The translations under genes were made by a program, and so were the position numbers. 45,855 nt of DNA from Polyangia bacterium (GTDB lineage: Bacteria; Myxococcota_A; Polyangia; Nannocystales; Nannocystaceae): NCBI GenBank assembly GCA_030424595.1, contig JAUHWG010000049.1:1-45855 (forward strand). The letters run 5' to 3'. The notes below the pieces were generated by a model, which was not told the DNA's origin, did no database searches, and saw only the letters and a program-made list of their open reading frames with translations. Position 1 is the first letter of the stretch, and each line of letters begins with the position of its first letter. Shown here piece by piece: positions 1 to 7,943 of the stretch.

Positions 1-464
1 GCGAGCTCCAGATCGAAGGCGCCGGCCCTCGCCCTCGCGACCTCGATCCGGGCGAGCAACGCGTCCGCGCACCACGGCCTCGGGATCACATCGTCGACCC
101 CACGCGAGAGCGCAGTCCGCAGCTCGCGGAGCTCGACGAGGGCGACGCAGGTTACGTGGGCGACCGAGCGGACCGTGTCGATCAACGCCGAGGCCAGATC
201 GGCCCCCTCGATGACGACGATGCCGCCGCGCGAGAGGCGTCCGAGCTCCCGGCCGAGGAGCTCCAGATCATCGGCAGCGACCGCCCGTATCCGCAGGCCC
301 GCACCGCGCAGCTCGTCGCAGAGCTCGTCGCCGAGTCCTGGATCAGCGCACACGAGCACGACCTCAACGTCGCCTGTCGGCTCCGCGGAGGCTCCGGCCC
401 TGGCGACAGCGAGTGGGGATGCTCCCCTCGTCTCCGCCTTTGTTCCTTCGTCAGGCTGTGTCAC
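1..464 (-). CDS. Pseudo-receiver-domain protein, C-terminus outside window
   Basis: The reading frame runs leftward off the window edge, so only the N-terminal part is seen (about 154 residues if the GTG at 462-464 is the start; GTG at 468-470 is an alternative, and the frame stays open to an ATG at 648-650 through unlikely sequence). The visible part resembles a response-regulator receiver domain: a hydrophobic strand (VEVVLVCADPG), a second strand ending IVVIEGAD where the phosphorylated Asp would lie, and a C-terminal stretch DDVIPRPWCADALLARIE that matches the usual (A)DDYLxKPFxxxELLARI ending. The Asp at the end of strand 3 reads Glu and the conserved Lys reads Arg, so phosphotransfer by the classical mechanism is doubtful. 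It lies about 300 bp downstream of the PAS-STAS gene on the same strand. What follows the receiver (output domain) cannot be seen. Confidence 0.55.
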   Translation of the reverse strand, partial: MTQPDEGTKAETRGASPLAVARAGASAEPTGDVEVVLVCADPGLGDELCDELRGAGLRIRAVAADDLELLGRELGRLSRGGIVVIEGADLASALIDTVRSVAHVTCVALVELRELRTALSRGVDDVIPRPWCADALLARIEVARARAGAFDLEL

Positions 465-767
465 CCACACCCACTCAGTAGGGCGAGGATAGCAACCGCA
501 GCGGCCCGCTGACCAACCTCTGCAGCCAAAGATCCGCGCCTGGGGACGAAGACCCGAGCGCGGCAGCGCTCCTGCCGACCCAAAAGGGTGACGAGCGAGC
601 TCCGACGTCGGCGACCCTCGCCGGAGAATCGCGGCCTTCGCCCCGAGCATGAGCGCGCGAAGAGTCCATGCGCCGGGGGGCGGAGGACCTTCGCAGAGCC
701 CGCGACGGCGGCTTGGATCAGTCTCCGCTCCGCCGATGTCCGCGAATGCCTCACCCCCCCGACCCTC
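465..767. other. Intergenic gap without a supported gene
   Basis: About 300 bp between the PAS-STAS stop and the pseudo-receiver start. Short overlapping frames exist on both strands but all are Arg/Ser/Pro-rich shadow translations. I see no convincing hairpin, tRNA or repeat here. It presumably holds the promoter or leader of the leftward gene. Confidence 0.5.
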
Positions 768-1748
768 CTATGAAGAGGAGTCCTTGGCCGCCTTCGCCTT
801 GGCCGCCGCCCGCCCCATCACCTCGCCGAGCGCCTGCTCGAGCGTGCTGAAGATCTCCACGTCGCCGATGTCGATGTCCAGCTCGACGATCGCCCGCGCG
901 ACGTCTGCACGAATGCCGACCAGGGAGCACCGCGCTCCTACGAGACGTGCGGCCCGCACCGCCTTGAGGAGCCGCTCGGCGACCTCGCCGTCCACCTCGG
1001 TCACGCCGGTGATGTCGAGCACCACATCCGCCGCCTCTTCGCGCTGAATCGCGGTGAGGAGGGCGTCCATCAGCCGAGTCGCCCGCCAACCATCGACGCT
1101 GCCGATCAGGGGGACCGCGAGGACCCCCTTCCACAGCCGAAGCACCGGGGTCGAAAGCTCCTCGAGGCGACGACGCTGGGTCTCCACGAGCTCGTTGCGC
1201 GCCTCGTCGCGGTCGACCGAGGCCCAGTGCTCGTCGGTGATGTCGCGGGCGCAACCTGCGGTTCCTACGACCTCATCGCCGAGCCAGACCGGGACCTTCC
1301 GCGTCGAGAGCCAGACCGTACGCCCCCCCCGCCGCTCATCGATCGGCTCCTCGACGAACTTGCTGGCCTGGAGCCGCATGACCTCCGCGTCGTCGCGGCG
1401 AAACGCCTCCGCCTGTTCGAGCGGCCAGAGGTCGAGATCCGTGAGACCCCGCAACTTCTCCCGCGGGACCGCGGCGAGCGAGGCGAGCACCGAGTTCGCG
1501 TCGATGAAATTCCCCTCCTTGTCCTTGACCCACGCGAGCCCCTCAGAGGCCTCGAGGAGCGCCGAGAGCTGGGCTTGAAGGAGCGCTACCTGCTCGCGCA
1601 GCCGCACAACCTCAACCTCAGCCTCAACCTCAGCCTCAGCCTCAGCCTCCAAAGTCCCGCTGCTCTTCTCCAAACCTATTCGCCCCCTCACCAGAACGTC
1701 CAACCAATCTACACCCCGAGGCGGCCGGGCGTGAACGCTAGAGAACAC
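768..1748 (-). CDS. PAS-STAS sensor protein (RsbR-like)
   Basis: A 326-residue protein starting at GTG (1746-1748) with an AGGT stretch about 10 nt upstream. Residues about 33-62 are an alternating Ala/Glu/Val heptad-like stretch (EAEAEVEAEVEVV) that should form a coiled coil. Residues about 62-172 form a PAS domain (LLEASEGLAWVKDKEGNF, then FRRDDAEVM and a C-terminal GTAGCARDIT). Residues about 200-315 form a STAS domain close to the RsbR family (VLAVPLIGSVDG, VVLDITGVTEVDG, LVGIRADVARAIVEL). RsbR proteins build stressosomes that control partner-switching kinases. In RsbR the segment after the VD of ITGVxxVD carries the phosphorylated Thr; here it is Gly (G254, VDGEVAERLL), so the acceptor looks lost. 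The C-terminus is Ala/Lys-rich. No switch kinase or phosphatase gene is adjacent. Confidence 0.85.
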   Translation of the reverse strand: MFSSVHARPPRGVDWLDVLVRGRIGLEKSSGTLEAEAEAEVEAEVEVVRLREQVALLQAQLSALLEASEGLAWVKDKEGNFIDANSVLASLAAVPREKLRGLTDLDLWPLEQAEAFRRDDAEVMRLQASKFVEEPIDERRGGRTVWLSTRKVPVWLGDEVVGTAGCARDITDEHWASVDRDEARNELVETQRRRLEELSTPVLRLWKGVLAVPLIGSVDGWRATRLMDALLTAIQREEAADVVLDITGVTEVDGEVAERLLKAVRAARLVGARCSLVGIRADVARAIVELDIDIGDVEIFSTLEQALGEVMGRAAAKAKAAKDSSS

Positions 1749-1928
1749 GTTCGTCAGACCTAACGACGTTCTACGAGGACCTCTTCTGCACTGTCACACA
1801 CCCGAACGGAGACCTCTTCGCTCGTCTGCTCCGGCTCGTCCCATCGGCGACGTGACGTCCATTCGGCGCTCCCCAAGACTGTCGCGTTTCTTCAAGACAG
1901 GCGCTCCCACATCGGGGACTCTCCGCCT

Positions 1929-2291
1929 ATGTCCACACCTGAAACCTCCTACACCGGCGGCTGCCACTGCGGCGCGGTCCGCTACACCGTCCGCGCTGCG
2001 CTTGAGGGCGTCGTCGCCTGCAACTGCTCGATCTGCTCCAAGGCTGGTTGGCTCCTCGCCTTTGTCCCCGCCGAGAGCTTCACCCTCGAGCGTGGCGCGG
2101 ACGCGCTGACGGACTATCAGTTCGCCAAGAAGCACATCCATCACCTCTTCTGCGCGACCTGTGGAGTCCGCTCCTTTGGCTGGGGGACTGGACCCGACGG
2201 CGCGAAGATGTACTCGATCAACGTCCGTTGCCTCGACGACGTCGACAGCTCCGCGCTGCCGGTCCACAACTACGACGGCGCGAGCGCCTGA
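1929..2291 (+). CDS. GFA/CENP-V family zinc protein
   Basis: A 120-residue protein of the family named after glutathione-dependent formaldehyde-activating enzyme. The zinc ligands are all present: GGCHCGAVRY near the N-terminus, CNCSIC at about 38-43 and FCATCGVRSF at about 77-86. The length is typical for the family (110-150). The original Gfa activity with S-hydroxymethylglutathione has been questioned and most members have no proven substrate, so I name the fold only. Start ATG at 1929 lies just after a run ending ctccgcct; no strong Shine-Dalgarno is visible. It converges with the AraC-family gene on the right. Confidence 0.88.
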   Translation: MSTPETSYTGGCHCGAVRYTVRAALEGVVACNCSICSKAGWLLAFVPAESFTLERGADALTDYQFAKKHIHHLFCATCGVRSFGWGTGPDGAKMYSINVRCLDDVDSSALPVHNYDGASA

Positions 2292-2370
2292 GCCCCGCCC
2301 TCAGCACAGCGGCCGTCCCCGTCACAGTGGCCGCGCGCAGAGCTCCGCAGCCAGGCCTACGGCGGCGGGC

Positions 2371-3183
2371 CTACGGTTCGTCGATGTTGGCGCGGGCATA
2401 GGCCCGCGGCGTCGTCCCGACCAGCGCTCGAAAGTCGCGGACAAAGTGGGCCTGATCGGCGTAGCCGAGCTGCGCCGCGAGATCGACGAGGTCGACCTCG
2501 GCGCTGGCGTCCAGCGCCTCCGCGGCGCTCTGCAGGCGTGAGCGGCGGATCACCCACTTCGGCGACACGCCGACATAGCGACGAAAGAGGCGCTGCAGGG
2601 CCCTGGTCTGACGGCCGAGGTGGGCGACCTTGGTGATCGTCGAGTCCGCGGCGATCTGGCCGACGAGCTCGCGGACGAGCTCGACCTTGTCGTCGGCCTC
2701 CGCGCCCTGAGCCCGGAGGAGCCCCTCGAGCTCGGAGGCCATCGACGACTCGTCGGCGGCGCCGAAGAGCCGCTCCTCGAGCGCGCGAACGTCGACATCG
2801 AAGACCTCGCCGAGGGGGATGCGCCTGTCGGTGAAGGTCACCACCGGCTCGCGGACAAAGGGGAAGAATCCGCCGGGGTGGAGCTTCGCCGCGAAGACCC
2901 GGCCCGCGCCGACCAGGCGCCGGCGAAACCTCCCCCGGAGGACGCCGACCACCTCCGAGGCGCCGCGCTCGAGGACGATGTGCACCGAAGGGTCCGGCAG
3001 GGTCTCCTGAACATGCGGGGGTCCCTCGCCGAGATCCCACGAGACCGTCCAAAGGTGCTCGACGAGCGGCGCCAGGTCTTCGGAGGGATGGAAGCGGCCG
3101 ACCGAGAACTTGTCGCGCGCGCCGTGGGCGTGGAGCACCCCCTTGCCGATCCCGGGCTTCGGTCGGACCATCGCCGTATCCAT
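2371..3183 (-). CDS. AraC-family transcriptional regulator with DUF6597-like N-terminus
   Basis: Starting at ATG 3181-3183 (MDTAMVRPKP) the protein has 270 residues; a longer upstream frame is Arg-rich and overlaps the thioesterase, so I reject it. The N-terminal half (about 30-130: DLAPLVEHLWTVSWDL, PDPSVHIVLERG, GRFRRRLVGAGRVFAAKL) matches the ligand-sensing domain often found in this group. The C-terminal half holds the two helix-turn-helix units of AraC proteins: LGRQTRALQRLFRRYVGVSP and the second unit DLAAQLGYADQAHFVRDFR ending FRALVGTTPRAY. It is divergent from the thioesterase gene (about 50 bp between starts), which makes that gene and its own promoter the likely targets. The ligand is unknown. 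Confidence 0.88.
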   Translation of the reverse strand: MDTAMVRPKPGIGKGVLHAHGARDKFSVGRFHPSEDLAPLVEHLWTVSWDLGEGPPHVQETLPDPSVHIVLERGASEVVGVLRGRFRRRLVGAGRVFAAKLHPGGFFPFVREPVVTFTDRRIPLGEVFDVDVRALEERLFGAADESSMASELEGLLRAQGAEADDKVELVRELVGQIAADSTITKVAHLGRQTRALQRLFRRYVGVSPKWVIRRSRLQSAAEALDASAEVDLVDLAAQLGYADQAHFVRDFRALVGTTPRAYARANIDEP

Positions 3184-3232
3184 AACAGAGCGTCGCCGCC
3201 GCGGCGAACGGAGAGCGTGTAGGCTGGCCGTG

Positions 3233-3694
3233 ATGCCGGCCCCCGACCTCCTCGCAGGCTTCCCCCTCACCCTCCCCTGGCCCGTCGCCTGGGGGGACAT
3301 GGACGCCTTCGCCCACGTCAACAACGTCGTCTACTTCCGGTGGTTTGAGAGCGCCCGCCTCGCCTATTTCGAGGCGATCGGCTGGACCGCGGCGATGGCC
3401 GAGGGCGGCGTCGGCCCGATCCTGGCGCGGACCTCCTGCGCCTTCCGGGCTCCATTGACCTTCCCCGACACTGTCACCCTCGCCGCCCGCGCGGTGGACC
3501 TCGGCGAAGATCGCTTCACGATGCACTACCGGGTCGTCAGCGAGCGCCTCGGGGTCGTCGCCGCCGAGGGTGAGGGGCGGGTCATCAGCTACGACTACCG
3601 CAACGCCCGCAAGGCCCCGCTGCCGCCGGCGATCCGCGCAGCGCTCATCGCCTTCGAGGGCTCCGGGCTCGGAGCTGGGGTCTCAGAGACCTGA
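3233..3694 (+). CDS. Acyl-CoA thioesterase, hot-dog fold (4HBT family)
   Basis: From ATG 3233 (GTG at 3230 is adjacent in frame; AGG at 3221-3223 is a possible ribosome binding site) the protein has 153 residues, normal for single-domain 4HBT enzymes. The signature WGDMDAFAHVNNVVYFRWFE carries the catalytic Asp of the YbgC/FadM type (first D of WGDMDAFAHVNN). It would hydrolyse fatty acyl-CoA thioesters in the cytoplasm; chain length cannot be read. Frame continues upstream to 3110 but that extension overlaps the divergent AraC gene. Immediately after the stop is a 13-bp tandem repeat. Confidence 0.85.
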   Translation: MPAPDLLAGFPLTLPWPVAWGDMDAFAHVNNVVYFRWFESARLAYFEAIGWTAAMAEGGVGPILARTSCAFRAPLTFPDTVTLAARAVDLGEDRFTMHYRVVSERLGVVAAEGEGRVISYDYRNARKAPLPPAIRAALIAFEGSGLGAGVSET

Positions 3695-3712
3695 CCCAAG
3701 GGACCTATCCAT

Positions 3713-3770
3713 AAACCTGCCCTAAAAACCTGCCCCAAAGACCTGCCCCAAAGGCCTGCCCCAAAGACCC
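3713..3770. repeat. 13-bp tandem repeat, about four copies
   Basis: Direct reading shows the unit acctgccccaaag repeated about four times with single-base changes, between the stops of the convergent thioesterase and MscS genes. No coding frame uses it. It could be a slippage-prone tract; no hairpin is obvious. Confidence 0.8.
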
Positions 3771-3842
3771 TACCCGAGAGCGGACGCCACCCAGGCACGG
3801 GCCAGCGGCGGGTCGCCATTCAGCCGACCCCGAGCCGACCGC

Positions 3843-5216
3843 TCAGCCATCTCCCAGGCCGTCGGCGGGGGCCATCGTCACCGCGTGCTGGTCGTCGACC
3901 TGCCTCCGGCTCGCGAAGAGCGAGCGAGCCTGGGTGTCGAGGCGCCGCACCTCCTCCTTGTCGACCTGCTCGAGGTAGACGCTCTGGCTCGGGAAGGCGA
4001 TGCCGACCCCGATCTCCTCGAGCGCGTCCATGATCATCAGGTTGATATCCCCGCGGATCTGGAGGTAGCGCGCCCAGTCGGTCGTCGTCGTGAAGTAGTA
4101 GAGCATGATCTTGAGCGCCGAGTCGCCGAAGTCCGTAAACTTCACCAGCCAGAAGGTCTGGTCGACGCCATCGTGCTCGCGGAGGATGTCCTGGATCCGC
4201 GCGACCGCCTCGCGTATCATCGCCGGCGAGGTCGCGTAGGTGACCCCGAGGTTGAAGTAGACCCGGCGGATCGGCATCCGCGAGAAGTTCTCGACGACCT
4301 CGTTGGCGAGGTGCGAGTTGGGGACCGAGATCACCGTCTTGGCGAAGGTCCGGATCCGTGTCGAGCGCAGGCCGATGTCCTCGACCACGCCCTCGAGCGA
4401 CGGGCTCTTGATCCAGTCGCCGACGTCGAAGGGACGGTCGGTGTAGATCATCAGCGCGCCGAACCAGTTGGCGAGGGTGTCCTTGGCCGCGAGGGCGAAG
4501 GCGAGGCCGCCGACGCCTAGGCCGGTGATGAGCCCCGTGACGTTGAAGCCGAGCTCCTGGATGACGAGGATGACCATCACCAGGCCGATCGCGACCCGAG
4601 CGATCCGACCGATGAGCGGCACCAGGTGATCGTCGAGCTCCGACTCCGTGCGCTTGGCGAGACCGCCGAAGAGGGCGGTGATCAGCGCGGTGCTCCGGAG
4701 CAGGGCCCAGCTCGCGCAGATGATCCCGCCGAGGCGGAGGATCACCCAGATCCCACCCTCGACGTGGGGACCCAGGAGCAGCCACTGCGAGGCGACGAAG
4801 AGGCCGACGAAGCCGAGAAAATAGCCGAGCGGCGGGTTGAGGGCGTCGACGAGCTGATCGTCGAGGGTCGTCTTGGTCCGGCTGGTGACCTGACGCAGGC
4901 CCCGGATCATCAGCCGCATCATCGCCCGCCGGAGGAGAACGATCGCGAAGAGGGTGATCGCCGCGGCCGCGTAGCGCCAGATCGCGTTGCCGAGCACCTC
5001 CGCGCCGAGCGCAGGGATCGCGCCGACGATGGCCCGGTCGAGCCAGTCCGCGACGCTCTCGTCGGTCGCCGCCGGAGAGGCGACGCCGAGCCGGCTCCAG
5101 AGGGTGACGACGGAGCCGACGATGAGCGGCGCAGGCCGTAGCCATGTCGAGAATGTGTGCACGTCCAGGGTTCCTCTCTGCGGACCGCGACGTCGGAGCG
5201 ACGTCAGCGGATCCAT
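3843..5216 (-). CDS. MscS-family mechanosensitive ion channel
   Basis: A 457-residue membrane protein. Hydrophobic segments lie at about 25-50, 75-100 (WRYAAAAITLFAIVLLRRAMM), 130-150, 155-175 and 205-235. The last one leads into the MscS pore helix GLGVGGLAFALAAKDTLANW (about 230-250), the glycine/alanine-rich TM3 that lines the pore, followed by the beta-domain (DRPFDVGDWIKSPSLEGVVEDIGLRSTRIRT) and the alpha/beta cytoplasmic domain. Such channels release solutes on hypo-osmotic shock. The protein has extra N-terminal helices relative to the E. coli channel (286 residues), as in larger MscS-like proteins. The start ATG at 5214-5216 is followed by a polar region of about 25 residues, so a later start is possible. 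It is on the same strand as the VWA gene but 370 bp away. Confidence 0.9.
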   Translation of the reverse strand: MDPLTSLRRRGPQRGTLDVHTFSTWLRPAPLIVGSVVTLWSRLGVASPAATDESVADWLDRAIVGAIPALGAEVLGNAIWRYAAAAITLFAIVLLRRAMMRLMIRGLRQVTSRTKTTLDDQLVDALNPPLGYFLGFVGLFVASQWLLLGPHVEGGIWVILRLGGIICASWALLRSTALITALFGGLAKRTESELDDHLVPLIGRIARVAIGLVMVILVIQELGFNVTGLITGLGVGGLAFALAAKDTLANWFGALMIYTDRPFDVGDWIKSPSLEGVVEDIGLRSTRIRTFAKTVISVPNSHLANEVVENFSRMPIRRVYFNLGVTYATSPAMIREAVARIQDILREHDGVDQTFWLVKFTDFGDSALKIMLYYFTTTTDWARYLQIRGDINLMIMDALEEIGVGIAFPSQSVYLEQVDKEEVRRLDTQARSLFASRRQVDDQHAVTMAPADGLGDG

Positions 5217-5586
5217 CGCGGGCCTCGCCCAGCGCCGCAGCCTTACCCGAGAGCGACGCGAGTCTCAACCCCGCCGCCGCCCGCAGCCTCTGCGGACGCC
5301 GCCGCGCGCCGCACTCCGCGGGGCCCCGACGACGAGCCCGACGAGCCCGACGAGCCCGACGAGCCCGACGACGAGCCCGATGAGCCCGACGAGACCCGAG
5401 GAGACCCGACGAGCGGTCCGGCGCCGAGGAGAGCGCAGCCGGACCGCCAGCTCCCCCCCGGAGCTCAGCCCCGCAGATGAGAGATCCAAGCCGCTCACAG
5501 CCCCTGGTCGCCGCGCGAGCGGGTCCATCCTGCGCGCAGGAGCTGGGCGGGCCAGCCCTTCGAGCCCTCCCGACGACGCCGACCGC
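5217..5586. other. Intergenic gap with a 9-bp repeat tract
   Basis: The gap between MscS and the VWA gene holds a GACGAGCCC-type tract (5328-5400, listed separately) and low-complexity C/G-rich sequence. Frames here translate only into Asp/Glu/Pro or Arg repeats. No gene is supported. Confidence 0.5.
5328..5400. repeat. 9-bp GACGAGCCC tandem repeat
   Basis: The unit gacgagccc occurs about six times, mostly perfect, with gac-only insertions and one gatgagccc variant. The unit length is a multiple of three and would read as Asp-Glu-Pro on the plus strand, but no gene frame surrounds it. Confidence 0.8.
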
Positions 5587-6714
5587 TCAGTTGACGCTCG
5601 CGCTCGCGCTCGCGCTCGCCTTGCCGTTGCCCCGGCTCTTCTTGCCCTTCGCCGGCTGCTGCGACTTGCCGGGATCGAGCTTGAAGTTCGGCGCCCGCTC
5701 GGGATCGCACTCCGGCGGCGGGCCGAAGCCGCTCGCGTCGAAGTCGTACTCCAACGAGCCCGACCCCTTCGGGTCCGTGCTGTTGGCGACGATCTGGACG
5801 GTGTGGTCGCCCTTGCGCGCCGGGGTGCAGTAGGAGAGCAGGTAGAAGCGCTTCATGTGGCGCTCGATCCGATCGGCGATCGCCTCGAAGGCCTGGGTGA
5901 CCGCCGCATCGTCGGCGACCAGCTCCGTGCCGTCGCGGCCGATGTCGTCGAGCTTCGCCTTCTCGATCTCGCCGCCGACGCCGATCGCGAACATCTCGTA
6001 GTTCGCGTACTCGAGCTTGTCGAGCTCGCCGTTCATCTCCTCGCGGCTGTAGCGTGCGGCCCGATCCGAGCCGTCGGAGAAGACCACGAGGGTGCCGAAT
6101 TTCAGCGGCTTCTTGTCCTTGTCCAGCGCCTTCTTGAGCTCGCGGATCCCGAGGATCACGCCGCCGTGGAGGTTGGTCGAGGGGTCCTTCGGCTTGTAGG
6201 TCCGCAGCTTCTCGATGCCGCCCTCGGCCTTGCCCTGGGCCTCGGTGAAGGGGACCACCGGGTGGAGCTTCTCGTCGCCGTCGAAGGCGTAGACGCCGAC
6301 CTTCTGGTGCTGGCCGACGCTCTCGGTGAACTGCTTGGCGGCGTCGACCAGCTTGTCCGCCTCACCGGACTCGGTGATGCTGCCGGAGACGTCGAGGAGC
6401 AGCAGCGTGTACATCACCGCCGCCACCTCGGGGTTTTGGATGGTCTGCTTGCTCTCGAAGACCGAGACCAGCTCGCCGTCCTCGTAGATCTCAAAGTCCT
6501 CCGCCTCGAGACCGGCGACCGGCTCATCCCCCTTCTCGACGGTGAAGAAGACCCAGACGTTGTTCGGCTTCTCGGAGGCCGAGTTGAGCAGAGTGACCTC
6601 GAGGTGCGAGCAAGCGGCCGCGCCGAGAGCGGCTCCGCCGATGACGAGGGTACGAAATGCGTTCCAGACGGAGCGAGTGTTCACGGCGCGATTACCCCAG
6701 CCGCTGCTCCCCAT
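5587..6714 (-). CDS. VWA-domain lipoprotein
   Basis: A 375-residue protein with a signal sequence whose hydrophobic part TLVIGGAALGAAAC ends in a Cys (C35) that could be lipidated, although the lipobox (AAAC) is weak. A von Willebrand A domain follows (about 100-290) with the metal-ion-dependent adhesion site: D108-V-S110-G-S112, a Thr in KDPSTNLHGG and D214 in VVFSDGSDRAAR. Before it, residues about 50-90 (GDEPVAGLEAEDFEIYEDGE) resemble the short beta module seen before VWA in VWFA-related proteins. The C-terminus is Lys/Gly/Ser-rich and ends in alternating Ala-Ser codons. VWA domains bind protein partners; none is indicated here. Start ATG 6714 is chosen; GTG at 6682-6684 is an alternative. 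Confidence 0.82.
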   Translation of the reverse strand: MGSSGWGNRAVNTRSVWNAFRTLVIGGAALGAAACSHLEVTLLNSASEKPNNVWVFFTVEKGDEPVAGLEAEDFEIYEDGELVSVFESKQTIQNPEVAAVMYTLLLLDVSGSITESGEADKLVDAAKQFTESVGQHQKVGVYAFDGDEKLHPVVPFTEAQGKAEGGIEKLRTYKPKDPSTNLHGGVILGIRELKKALDKDKKPLKFGTLVVFSDGSDRAARYSREEMNGELDKLEYANYEMFAIGVGGEIEKAKLDDIGRDGTELVADDAAVTQAFEAIADRIERHMKRFYLLSYCTPARKGDHTVQIVANSTDPKGSGSLEYDFDASGFGPPPECDPERAPNFKLDPGKSQQPAKGKKSRGNGKASASASASVN

Positions 6715-6893
6715 GTCAAACGGTTCCTCCGTCGGCGGCGACGAGGCGCCGATCTCTCGCGCGATCGGGGGCGAGGATGCACGGTGCCGCCGCGGGCCCC
6801 CAGAGGACCCTGCAGAGGGCGGGGCGCGGTTCCGAGCAGAAACCGCGTTGCACGCTCGCCCGCCCGGGCGTAGGCTAACGACCCGAGGCTTCT

Positions 6894-7619
6894 ATGGTTG
6901 GCATCCGACGCGCGCTCGCTCTCCTCATCCTCTCCCTCTACTTCTGGCAGTTCCTGCTGACAGCGTTCCTCGGACCTGAGGAGCTCTTCGCATGCTTCAT
7001 CGGGCTCGCGGCCTGCTACGGGCTCGCCTTCTTCGGCGTCGCCGCCGAGTGGTTCTGGGCCCGCTGGTTCGCGATGGGGGTCGGCAACTTCGGCTCGCTC
7101 TTCCTCCTGACGCTGCTCCAGGTCGGCTTCGAGCCCTCGATCGCCATCCTCGGCTTCTCCCACCTGGCGATCACGATCTTCCTCGCCGGCGAGGGCATGG
7201 CGGCCCGCTACGAGCGCTCCGAGGCCACCGCCGAGCGCTGGAACCTGCAGGAGGAGTCGCTGACCCAGCTCCGCCGCGCGGTGAAGTCCGCCGGCATGTC
7301 CCTGCCGCTGCTCATCCTCTACACCCTCGCGCCGCAGGCCGAGTTCATGGAGCTCGCGGCCTTGGGCCTCGGCCTCGCCGGCGTCGCCGGCCTCATCCGC
7401 GGCCGCACCTGGAGCCTCTTCGCCCTCGGCGGCGCCGGGACCATCGCCCTCCTCGACGGCCTCGGCTGCTTCGGCGCCCCCGCGGTCGGCTACATGCTCC
7501 TGACCCCCAACGGCTCGCTCATCCTCTCGGGGACGATCTTCGCGATCATGGCCGGCTCGCTGGTGTTCATCCCGATGCTCTACGCCAAGCCGATGCTCCG
7601 CTTCCTCCGCCAGCGCTGA
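6894..7619 (+). CDS. Multi-pass membrane protein of unknown function
   Basis: I do not recognise this 241-residue protein. It has about six hydrophobic segments: two at the N-terminus (about 5-28 and 32-50), two at about 60-75 and 80-100, a polar middle with Glu/Arg-rich amphipathic sequence (about 103-130, RYERSEATAERWNLQEESLT), then segments at about 135-150, 155-170, 175-195 and 205-232. It ends in a short positive tail. Start ATG 6894 is preceded by CGAGGC about 10 nt upstream. It stands alone, divergent from the VWA gene, and ends 20 bp before a strong hairpin. Confidence 0.75.
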   Translation: MVGIRRALALLILSLYFWQFLLTAFLGPEELFACFIGLAACYGLAFFGVAAEWFWARWFAMGVGNFGSLFLLTLLQVGFEPSIAILGFSHLAITIFLAGEGMAARYERSEATAERWNLQEESLTQLRRAVKSAGMSLPLLILYTLAPQAEFMELAALGLGLAGVAGLIRGRTWSLFALGGAGTIALLDGLGCFGAPAVGYMLLTPNGSLILSGTIFAIMAGSLVFIPMLYAKPMLRFLRQR

Positions 7620-7639
7620 GCTGAGCTGGCTGCTCTAGC

Positions 7640-7669
7640 GAAGAAGGCCGGGGAGACCCGGCCTTCTTC
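7640..7669 (+). terminator. Hairpin terminator with GAGA tetraloop
   Basis: A perfect 13-bp inverted repeat (gaagaaggccggg / cccggccttcttc) closes on a GAGA loop, 20 bp after the membrane-protein stop, followed by attgg. The right half ggccttcttcatt recurs at about 7707-7720. There is no long T tract, so it may act bidirectionally between the convergent genes. Confidence 0.75.
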
Positions 7670-7943
7670 ATTGGTTCCTCGGGCCCGAGCTGGTCGGGTC
7701 ACGCCCCGGCCTTCTTCATTCTTCACTGGTTCGCCGATCGAAGCCCGGACCCGAGAAGGTCCCCACTCCGAACCATGCACTCCTCCGCAAGCGCTGCGCC
7801 CAACGACGAGGCCGGCCCTCCCTGCCCTTGCCTGTGCCCGATCCACGGGCCCGTAAAGACGGGGGTCCGCGCCCCTTCAGCCTCCAATGACGAGCGCCGG
7901 GTGGCTAGAGCTGGCCGGGCCTCGGACCCGGCCTCGAGCTCGC
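7670..7943. other. Intergenic gap between convergent genes
   Basis: Apart from the hairpin just before it and the second copy of its right arm near 7707-7720, I see no gene, repeat or RNA signature. Small frames on both strands look like shadow translations. Confidence 0.45.

Noticed and set aside
5328..5400. Coding region for an Asp-Glu-Pro repeat protein
   Set aside because: No start, ribosome site or flanking domain supports it, and the frame continues only into Arg-rich sequence.
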